Of a stretch of 64,000 nucleotides of DNA, positions 44,336 to 56,300 are shown piece after piece; position 1 is the stretch's first letter, and the number at the start of each line of letters is the position of its first letter. Origin of the DNA: Watersipora subatra (lineage: Eukaryota > Bryozoa > Gymnolaemata > Cheilostomatida > Watersiporidae); the NCBI RefSeq assembly GCF_963576615.1, contig NC_088717.1, forward strand, positions 40,316,302 to 40,380,301. Direction: 5' to 3'. The notes beneath the pieces are model-generated. The model did not search any database. It saw nothing but the letters and a program-made list of their open reading frames with translations, and was not told the DNA's origin. The position numbers and the translations under genes are program-made.

Positions 44336-47300
44336 GAGGGTCAGTCAATAAGTAGTGGGAATTTGGTCATAACTTTTGTTCTATTTTATTTAGCAATTTA
44401 ATATTTTCTAGATTGTTATAAATGGGAGTTCTCATCACTTACCCAAAAATTCATCATTTTAGTGATTCAACTATTTAATATTATTTATATTCAAAATGGA
44501 AGCCAAGCTGAAAACATGTGCACTCATAGAGCAAAGAACTGTTATAAGATTTTTGAGAGCTGAAGGTGTAAAAACGAGAGGCATACACAAAAAAATGAAA
44601 CAACAATATGGGGAAAGCTGTATGTCACAAACAAGCTGCTATTGGTGGGTTGATTCATTCAAGAATGGGCGAGAAGACAATCTCTCCGGTAAAGAAGGAG
44701 TTCAAATCTCAGAGAACGACACGGAAAGTAATGCTCACAGTATTCTGGGATAGAAAGGATCCTAAAACTTGGGATTTCAAGAGCCAAGGTAACACTGTTA
44801 ACTCTAAAAACTACTGTGAGCTTTTGGCTGGGGTGAGGCAAGACATAAGGAGCAAGAGAAGAGGCCTCCAGAATAGAGATGTCGTGTTTCACCAGGACAA
44901 TACCCACCCACATACTGCTGCCCATACAATGGCCAAAATTGAGGAACTGGGCTGGGAGGTGTTAGTACAACCTCCTTATAGTCCAGATCTAGCACCAAGC
45001 AATTTTCATCTTTTTGGACCATTAAAGAACCACATGAGAGGCAAGCACTTCACTACTGATGCAGCTCGTCATGGAAGCTGTGCGCGAATGGTTTAGAACC
45101 CAGCGGCCAGAATTTTATTCTACAGGAATTGAGAAACTTCCAGAAAGGTGGAACAAGTGCATAGAAAACGAAGAGGATTATGTTGAGAAGTGAACAAAAA
45201 ATTGTAGCTATATCTTATTGTAATAAAATGTTATGACAAAATCCCCACTACTTATTGACTGACCCTCGTATATATATATATAAAACAGTTAGTCAGTTCC
45301 GTTCCAGTCTAAGTCTATATGTAAAGGTACACACCCTACCTCCTGCCGCTTATAATAATAGTAAAAACGTATTCTAAAGACCTTTGAATAATCTGGAGGC
45401 ACGGAAGACAAGAGAACAAACAGGTAAACAGACAAACAAAGCTAACGGAGACTGTGACTATTGAGCTCTCAGCTGTATAATCAACTGTTAGAACGTTATG
45501 AATAACGCGTAAGGCATAGCCATGCTTGTCGTGCGGCATAAGGCGTATTTGGGACATTGTGCGTTAAGACAAACTTTGCATGTCAAGGCATACCTCGGAT
45601 CAACATTGTCCATTGTCTCTTCAATTATTAAAATCTTAGGGTTTGGCTTGAGCAAGACCCGTGCGAGACAGAGCAACTGTTTCTGTCCTACACTGAGGTG
45701 TGGTTGTAGGTGAGACATGTCAGCATACAGCCTTCCTGGAAGGCTCTCTATCTTGTGCTTTAGGTTTACCTACCAACACAACAAGTTTACGTACTAACGT
45801 AACAGGTTTACCTACCAACACAGATCTATACTGGCCTGCAGCAACAATAAGAGCAACATAAAATATTTAGATCGTACAAGATAAGTAGGGAATGTGAGTT
45901 GTATCCTCATGATAAAAGACAGAAACCAATTGAGAAGAGAGCTGATGTGTTTAAACTTTGTGTTTAGAGATGAAGTAAGTTTTACTGTAGGCCTAACAAC
46001 ACTGGTTAAAATACATTTTTAGTATTTCCTATAAAGTACTATTGATAGCAAGTGTGCCAGACACAGGAATCCTAGACTGTTAACGGCAGAAAAATATCTT
46101 AAAGCTAGCAGACGGATTGACTCAGGTTTCTCACCTCTTCTAATATCCTCCAAAGGTCAGAATCTGATGCCTTTCCATTTATATCAAGATTTTGCCTCAG
46201 ATTCCCGCTGAACAGAGGAGAGTCTTCAGGAACCACTGCTATTTTTTCCCTCAATTCCTGACACACAACAACACAGACGAATAAAGGCAGAACAAAGGGA
46301 TATCCAGTTCTCTAAATGTTTCTTAGAAATTCACGTATACTAAAGAGTCTTGATGCAAACACGAAGACACAAAGATTTTACTCTACTAAAAATAGATTTA
46401 TCGCAGACGGTAAGAATGGATTAATACTATAATTAATACTACATGGTATGTGATTATGACTAATAAACATCTTAACGATAATAATAATACCCAACTGAGG
46501 AATTTGATGCAAATTACGTAGTTACGGAGTCCGTCAGCTGACGGCACCTACCTTGAGACTAAGTGATCCAGTGTCAACTCCATCTATTCTTATGACTCCC
46601 TTAGATTCGTATAGTCTGAGTATTGCAGCGACCATCGAATGTTTACCTGCACCAGCCTTTCCAACAACACCAACCTTACAAAGAATAACGATCACGCTTC
46701 ATCAGCAGAGATGCGGAGATACCAGCTGATTCAATGGTATTCCACACAGTTTTTAATTATATAAATATATACTTTATGTAAATATTAAATATCTCATAAA
46801 ATATGGTTTTATTTATAAACACTAAAAAGAAAACTAAAAGTTTTACTCAATAAGACAGCCATGCCATCACTATCGTCATTCACACAAAATGTGATCAGTT
46901 CCATAGATAGATGCCTTGAATGAAGGCATATTTGGTGAGTAAGTTGGTGTTAATAATTATATATAAATTTAAACATGTCATTCTCCTAAAAGCGGTTACA
47001 GAACAAGTGAATAACTACACTTTACTTTCTAAAAAGCTTTAGACAATCAAAAACACATTGTGGTAATTTTAGGAATGTTTGCATTTAATATTATTTTGGC
47101 TTTCTGTGGCTCTGAGAACTTTTGGTTTGGATAAAATAAGAATTTTATTAGTTTGATTAATTCACAGATCATAGACATCAGCAATGCTGAGAGACTATTG
47201 AAGTATTAAGTACTACTACTGTAGGCTGTTAACATTGATTTAAACTTGAAGTCATGCGTTATTAAGGATCTCTAGTTCTATTGTCACAAAAAGTACGGTA

Positions 47301-50300
47301 GACTCCTACAAGGTGAATAATCCGTTTCAAAAATGTTTATGTTATAGGGATATTACGTTATATGTACAGTAAAATGCCTGTAAATAGCCTTATCTGTTTC
47401 AAGATAATCCCAAACTAACCCCTTTGGCATTTGAGATAGGAACAAATTAAAGCAACTTTTTAATTTAATTACTGTACAGTAACTGTAGTATTATTGGCTT
47501 GTATCGACAACTTTTCTCATTTTTATTATCACTTTCACCTGGTGTAGAGTTCAAGATTACAGTAATTTCACAACAAAATATGGGGAGTGCACACTTTCAA
47601 AGTCGATTTAAATATATTTTTCCACTTTTTCCTAGACAAAAGGTCTATGGTAGAATTAAAAAAATAAAAAGTATTATATAGGTCTTAAGTAAAGCAAAAC
47701 AAAAGTATATTTACTATCGTATCGTGTCTGTTTATGCGCTTTTTCGATGTCAAGGTTAGAGGTCGGAGCTAGGTTAGGTTGGGGCTAAGGTATAAAAGAT
47801 TGATTTCAATGAGACTTCAATTCACGGCATTCATATTAGTAGACCGACACTGTAACACCTGCACCAATGGACTGCCTTTAAGGATTTCTGAATAATTGTG
47901 CAGCTACATATTCTCTTTGCTTTATTGGCCCGCCTGATGATCTCTGACAGCACGATAAACTGGGAGGGTACTGGTATATACATCAGAGATACCCCTATAC
48001 GTCATTTTACATAGTATCTCTCCACAGTGCGGCAAGTGAAAAGCTGATATTTTTAAGGCTAGCTATGGAACTCTCGTTATTAAACTTGCATTAATTTGAC
48101 GCTTTACGTTATATGTAATTTCTTACACAATACCAAGCAAGAGCTTTACAAAAATTCTTTACATGAAATGGATATTATGTTGTAGGAGCATCTACTGTGC
48201 ACACAAATTCAGTGAAAGGCTTGCAACTGTCAATCCCGAATGATGTCAAGGACATATGAAGGCATACCTTCTCATATGCCCTAAAGCAGCAATAAATATT
48301 CCTGAGTGCCCTGACTCCGGTGTCAGGGTAAGTAAGTGAAACACTCTCGAATGTTATGATGCCGTAGGTGGGCCAGGTACTAGGCATATCTACTGATGCT
48401 CCTGTCGTGCCTGGGTATGTCTCAGATTTTAGTTGACTATACTTTAGAACCTGAAACAAAAGCTCACATTGTCTGGGACTACAACTAGAATTTTAATGCG
48501 GTTTACATTAGATGTCAGAGACTTTAGACTAAGAACTTCAACATTGTCCAAGTATGTGGACTCAATAATATTATATACACATACCCGATCTACTGCTCCC
48601 ATCTGGTGGTCTACTTCTATAGAGTTTCTGACGGTAGTTTGGAATGTCCAGACAAGGTTGACAATGTAAACAAGAGACAGGCATAAACACACGGTCTCAA
48701 TTTCTCCTCTCACTGAATAACAGAAACAAAGATACACGTAAGTGAGCTACACGCATATTAAGATGTACAAAATATATATACAGCAGGATGTCTGCTTATG
48801 AAAGATCCTGGATGTAAAATTTCCAAGCTCTGAAACGTGTTTTAGTAGAAATAACGCTGCGACTTGCGAAAGATGTTTCGAGACACAAAAGGCTGACAGG
48901 CCTTTCATATTTTGGACCTTCTGTAATGTTTCGCTTGTTTCGTATTTTGGCCTGTTTGATTCCCGTGAGAACGTACAATGCATACAATGTGTAGAAATAA
49001 CATGATATGACTTCAAAAAATATGAAGTATAAAAGTGCATCTATCTTTTTCAATCTCTTTCAGCAACTGACAGTTGCTAGTGAAAGTCAGTAAATGATAA
49101 GTGTCTATCTTCATTAAGGATTTAGTGTTTATTTCTAACTTTTTATAACTTTTATTCACCATATTCCCACTCCCAGTATATTCACCATATTCCCACTCCC
49201 AGTATATTCACCATATTCCCACTCCCAGTATATTCACCATATTCCCACTCCCAGTATATTCACCATATTCCCACTCCCAGTACATTCACCATATTCCCAC
49301 TCCCAGTATATTCACCATATTCCCACTCCCAGTGTATTCACCATATTCCCACTCCCAGTATATTCACCATATTTCCACTCCCAGTATATTCACCATATTC
49401 CCACTCCCAGTATATTCACCATATTCCCACTCCCAGTATATTCACCATATTCCCACTCCCAGTATATTCACCATATTCCCACTCCCAGTATATTCACCAT
49501 ATTCCCACTCCCAGTATATTCACCATATTCCCACTCCCAGTATATTCACCGTATTCCCACTCCCAGTATATTCACCATATTCCCACTCCCAGTATATTCA
49601 CCATATTCCCACTCCCAGTATATTCACCATATTCCCACTCCCAGTATATTCACCATATTCCCACTCCCAGTATATTCACCATATTCCCACTCCCAGTATA
49701 TTCACCATATTCCCACTCCCAGTATATTCACCATATTCCCACTCCCAGTACATTCACCATATTCCCACTCCCAGTATATTCACCATATTCCCACTCCCAG
49801 TGTATTCACCATATTCCCACTCCCAGTATATTCACCATATTCCCACTCCCAGTATATTCACCATATTCCCACTCCCAGTATATTCACCATATTCCCACTC
49901 CCAGTATATTCACCATATTCCCACTCCCAGTATATTCACCATATTCCCACTCCCAGTATATTCACCATATTCCCACTCCCAGTATATTCACCATATTCCC
50001 ACTCCCAGTATATTCACCATATTCCCACTCCCAGTATATTCACCATATTCCCACTCCCAGTATATTCACCATATTCCCACTCCCAGTATATTCACCATAT
50101 TCCCACTCCCAGTATATTCACCATATTCCCACTCCCAGTATATTCACCATATTCCCACTCCCAGTATATTCACCATATTCCCACTCCCAGTATATTCACC
50201 ATATTCCCACTCCCAGTATATTCACCATATTCCCACTCCCAGTATATTCACCATATTCCCACTCCCAGTACATTCACCATATTCCCACTCCCAGTATATT

Positions 50301-53300
50301 CACCATATTCCCACTCCCAGTGTATTCACCATATTCCCACTCCCAGTATATTCACCATATTCCCACTCCCAGTGTATTCACCATATTCCCACTCCCAGTA
50401 TATTCACCATATTCCCACTCCCAGTATATTCACCATATTCCCACTCCCAGTATATTCACCATATTCCCACTCCCAGTATATTCACCATATTCCCACTCCC
50501 AGTATATTCACCATATTCCCACTCCCAGTATATTCACCATATTCCCACTCCCAGTATATTCACCATATTTCCACTCCCAGTGGTCTTTGATTACCTAGTC
50601 TAGATGGTCAATACCAAAAGTAAACAAACATACCGAGTGTAGATTTACTCATTATTTCTCTGTTCTTTCTTCTTTCCATGTATACTTTTTCTATATTTAT
50701 TATGTAGTAATATAATTCTAATATGTATCTGTTACAGGTTTTAATCATTATTTATAATTTATATAAAAACGATGTCTAAGTTTGGTGGAGGTCTAGATCT
50801 GATTAGGACATTTATAAGGTAACATGCATTTCTACTAGAAAAATTTTCTACTTGCAAAACGCTTCCGAAACAAATTAATTTTGTAAGTAGAGTTTAAAAT
50901 ACAGATATTTCCTTTATGTATGCAATCGAATGACACAGTAGTAAACTGAATTTTTCACACCAAAATACTAAAAATGACCTAAGGGTACAAAAACAAAAAG
51001 AGCTTTGCTAAGCACGATGAAGAAAAGCTAAGGGAATTGGCCAGATAGACCTAATGAATGTGCAATATTAATAATATACAAGACTTATTGTGCTATGCTC
51101 ATACTTTGATGTGTTGTACAGCTTTGCCTCAACCACATTGTACAATAAGAACTATAAATTCTTACTTGATAGACCGAATTTTATAAAATAATTTACTTCA
51201 TTTAATATACCAAAACTTTACAGGGAGGATTTAGTGAAAAAAAAATTTTTTTCATATTTTAATTTGAAGCAAACCATACCAAAACCAAGTCAGTTTAAGT
51301 GCCTTCTGTTAGCGACCACATGAAACATGCTTCTGTTAGCGACTACATGAAACATGGACCTGCAATCACATCATTTATCGATGTAAAATTATATAGAACC
51401 ATACTTTTGAATATTTTAACATTTTCCTTTTTGCAGTGAAAAGACCAGCTTGTCATCTTGCGGAGCGTACAACTCGACTAAAGGCAAATGAGCTAGTACG
51501 ATTCATACTCAATGGTTGAGGGCATGCACTTCTCACATGGTTCATACTCAGAGAGCTAAAGGATAATAATTAACTCACTAGTGACTGGGTGCTGAGAGAC
51601 GACAACGGAGATGAGAGCAAGGGAAGTAACGAAAACCATGCAGATAATATCGAGCACGATAGCGAACCAACGATTGGATGCGATGTATGTATAGCACGCA
51701 GCCGTATGTTTATCCTGCAGGATATCGAAGCAATGCAGGAATCTGTCCTCTGAGCCGAGAGCCCGAATTGTCCAGAGGCCTTCCAAAGTTGTGGATAGGT
51801 GGTTGAAAACCGGAAACCGGGCTGAAAAACAGCAATTTTAAGGAGTCATAGTGATCTAATAAGCAATAGATGTATTCATAGAGATATGTACAAGGCCAAA
51901 ATAGAAAACTTACATTCATGCCAAAAGTTGTGTTATCTTCATATGATAGTTAATGCACTTGTCTTACTAGTTTAAACAAATCAATATTACATTATTACTA
52001 TTATTATGCATATTACAGAATTGTCTCATTCAGAAGTAAACGAACAGTAGGCTAAGTGATCCCTTTTCAATAGGCTTACAAAGGTGTCACACAGACAAAA
52101 CTATGTCAAATTGTTAAATAGTCAATGAAAGCTGTTGTATGCTGCCATTGGTCTTCATCAATTAACCTTAGGTGTCACAAGATGACACAAGGTTACACAA
52201 GACACAACTATTTAAAGTAATTCCAAAACAGAGACATGTAGTTGTCTGCCCTTTGTGTGCCCTAACAGTTAGAAATACTCACATCTACTCTCTATGAGCT
52301 TGATATCCCTGGCAGAGTGACAGTAGTAATATCTGATTAGAATAAAGAATGCGATTAAAGGTATGAGTAGGATGCCCATCCAGAAGTTGCCTGCACATGC
52401 GATAACCAGAGCTCCGACTATTGTACCAAAAGTCTGCAAACACATCAATGTACTTCAGAATTTTTATATAACTCCAAATACATTCAGCCAGCTCCAAATA
52501 ACAACAGTGCTAAACTACCAAAAGCTGGTCCTAGCCAAGATTCACATAGATTTGTCTTGTCTTGAATTGATTTTTTTATCAAGCATTAGTAAGAGAAACC
52601 ACAACTTTGAAAATCATGCAGGATCAACAAAAAGTCACTCTGGTTATACTATTGCGTTTGTTAGAATATAAATATTCTATTTTTTCAAATTTGCAATAAA
52701 GTGCAAAACCGATTTTATGTCTGACTAGTGCATTCACTGGTCTGAGATAAAATCAAACTTAAACAGAAATGATAAAACGTCAGCTGAAAGACAACCTGAG
52801 TTAATTTAGAACCTTGCTGACAGTACAAAGAGAAGCTAAATTTACTCAGAAAAACAACTCAATAGATTTGAATGCTTACAGAAATCTTTTAGGAGTGGCA
52901 CCATTGAAGACTACATGATTTATCAGGTGAAACCCTACTAATGCCTTAAGTTGTAGTCATAATAATCCTATCGATTAGAAAGATAGAGGGGGTGAGATAG
53001 AGGGGAGAGGAAAAGGGGAGATTAAAAAGGGGAGAGAGGGGGAGAGAGAGTCATCAGCATGCCAGCACTAATACTTTATAAGTTAGAGCTTACCATGAGC
53101 ATATCAAATGTGGTGGCTGGCAGGAGGTCATCAGATTGCACAACGTCCTGAGAGAAGCGTTTTAAAATCTCGCTAACAGGGTCCTTCTGAAGATCTGAGA
53201 GAGGAGCCCGGACTATAACCTGGTGTAATACAAAATATGGCTACAGTGTACTTTACAGCTCTACCTTGATTAGATGATGTGTGACTCAGCAACAATAAAC

Positions 53301-56300
53301 CAGCAATGGTAAGATGGATGTACAATATGAAAAAAAGAGTAAGAGATATAACAAACCTTGAATAGGTCAGAGTGAAGGATTTTGCTGGCTGCTAGCATTG
53401 AGTGGAAGAACGTGATTCCCGTTAAAAGAGAGAATAAAATACAACAGAGACTGATGCCTATATAAAGGAAGTAATATGTGGTTGAGGAACTGGCTGCATC
53501 CACCCATAAATTGGACCTGCAAAAGTAATAAAGAATATCATAGTCAAAACAACAAAATAGGATGCTGAATATTTATAAGGACCATCCACATTGTGGTGCA
53601 GTGTATAATACCATGGTGTAATGCAGAGTGTCATGATGTAATGCATAGTGTTATGGTGTGATGTATAATACCATGGTGTAATGCATAGTGCCATGATATA
53701 ATGCATAGTGTTATGGTATAATGTATAATACCATGGTGTAATGCATAGTGCCATGATGTAATGCATAGTGTTATGGTGTAATGCATAATACCATGGTGTA
53801 ATGCATAGTGCCATGATGTAATGCATAGTGTTATGGTGTAATGCATAGTGTCGTGATGTAATGGATATTGTTATGGTATAATGTATAATGCCATGGTGTA
53901 ATGCATAGTGTTATGGTATAAAGCATATTTTCATTGCATAATGCATAGTGCCATTGTGTAATGTATAGTGCCATTGTGTAATGCATAATACCATGGTATG
54001 GAGAGAAAGATTTACAGTGTTCCATTCATCAAAGCCAATACTCTAATCGTTTGCCCAAATCCAGCCAGCAAAACCCCAAGTACAACAATGTAAAAGCCCA
54101 TACAACATTTTTCCTATGTGTGGATAGATGACAAAACACAATAGAACCATGACTGGTTGATTATACATACTATAAGTATGACTAATGTTGAAAAACTATG
54201 GTATATTATAGTGAGCAACTCTGTCAGAGAACTGAAATATGCTTGGTTATTTCATTAATCTACTATTCTCTTGCTGGAACTCTCCCCCCGTGTTAGCGTT
54301 AACACAAAGGCAGTGCCGATATATCTAAGAGAAATCAGTTATCAACTAAAGTGACGCTCGATGCTATAAGGTGGACAACTGTTAACTACTGAGCAAATCA
54401 TCTTCCCTTCTATAAAAGCCAAGGGGAACCATCCACCCTTCGACTCCAGCATGGCGGTGGATACTAAGCCGGTATTAGTGAAATAACAATAACATAAACT
54501 TTAAGCCGATTTGTGACACTGTTCAAGGACTAGTTAATAATATGATCGATGAGAAACAACTAGTTCAGTGTCGTCGAGTGGACAAATACTAAAATCGATA
54601 AAAGCAAAAATGGAAGAGAGTTACTGTTTTAGGCTACAGTATAGCATAGAGGTCTAAGCACTCAATAAGCACTCGATAAGCTAAAAGATGCTAAGCTGGA
54701 GAGTGATGCGAGTGACAGCTGAATTAAGTGAAGCATATTTATTAAATGTTCTTAAATAGTCTCATTTGTTTGACTAACATTAGTTTATCACATTCACAGT
54801 AACTCTGAATTTGACATCTGTGTTTCAATTCAATCGAAATTACCTCACAGAGCGAATTCAAGACAAAATGCTTCCAAATATTTGGCTTTCAACGTGCTAT
54901 GATGAACCCATTTGTCACGCAAAACTTCTGTCCCATAAAAACGCATGGCCTTCAATGCGTTCTGATAAATAAATTAAAACAGTCCATGGGAGCTCACCAG
55001 TAGATTATAAGCCAATCACTGAAGACATATGTGCCAAGAGTGATGAACCAGAGAATGACTATAGCGAATACCATTCCTCCTCCTCCAGCCATTGCTATGT
55101 AATCTCCATACACACTCCATGGTGTCCCTGGATTTGATTGCCTAGAGCCCGATTTGTCCGATATCAGCAAGCTGTGTAAGGACTTGGTCTACAAAAGTGC
55201 CATGAAATGGTCTTCCTAATGCTGTCAGCAGGTCAATAAACAGGATTAATCTGCTCTACCAATCTCATTAAGCAAGCATAAATATAAGTGGGAACAACTC
55301 CTTAGAATAGTGAAATATCTGCGCATCTTGTTTTTTGTCACGACCAATACAAAAGCAAAACAAATTTAATTCCTTGCCTCAGTGCCATCAAGGTTGATGC
55401 TGACAAGGCTGGCATTCAGACTTTCCATGGAAAGCTGCTGACTTCCACAGACTCTCCTTTTTGTTTTGCTGAGGCCAGCAGTGGAGGCGAGGCTAGCTTC
55501 TATAGTTGGAGCGCGCTCCACCTCATACTCGGCGAGCATCGCGGAGAAGTCCACTCCTGAGGCTATAAGCTCTTCATATGTTCCCTGAGAGCTAATGTTA
55601 CCCTGCGAAAATAAGAAAAAAATTCTGCAGTTTTGGAAGTTGTCCACTCTCTAATGTTCAGCAGACTAAAACACGCTTCAAATAGGCCTCATAGATGAAA
55701 ATGTATGATATATCTGATCTCTATCCTGTGGCAGTTCACCAAGGTCCAGGTCAATAAGAGAACAGCTATATAGTAGTTTGTTACAGATAATTTGATTTGA
55801 AGGAATAGAGACAATGAATAAAGATCTTCAAGGTTTGATCTTATAGAACAAAAGTAGATAAATTCTACAACCAAGAAATTCAATGAGCAATGATACAAAA
55901 ATTTATGATCAGAAAGTAAAATATTTTAAGATGAAAAATATTGGTCATTGAGGAAAGAGCAAAGACATAAAAAAATGCTCGTGACTTGATATCAAATGCT
56001 ATTAAGTGCTGGGGTTTTTGTGCTTTATAATATATTGTTACGCACTTTTAAAAATATATTTTGTTTTTGTGATGGGACACTGGTTTAGCCACTCCAGAGC
56101 TATTCATTGGCTGACTGTCCTATAAATTTAATGAACAAAAAATTGAATTCAGCACCTCATCACCCATCAGCCAGAAGTACTTCCTGTCAACATCAACTCT
56201 AAATGTCTGCTGGCACCTTACTACCACGAACAAATTACTATTATTTTATTAAGCTGTACCACTTACAGTTTCTTGCTATTTCAAAAAAAAGTTAGCATCA

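Noticed and set aside
49332-50603. 423-codon open frame as a repeat-protein gene
   Set aside because: It is created by a stop-free 26-bp tandem repeat, lies in an ABCC4-like intron, and has no start context, splice structure or non-repeat domain.
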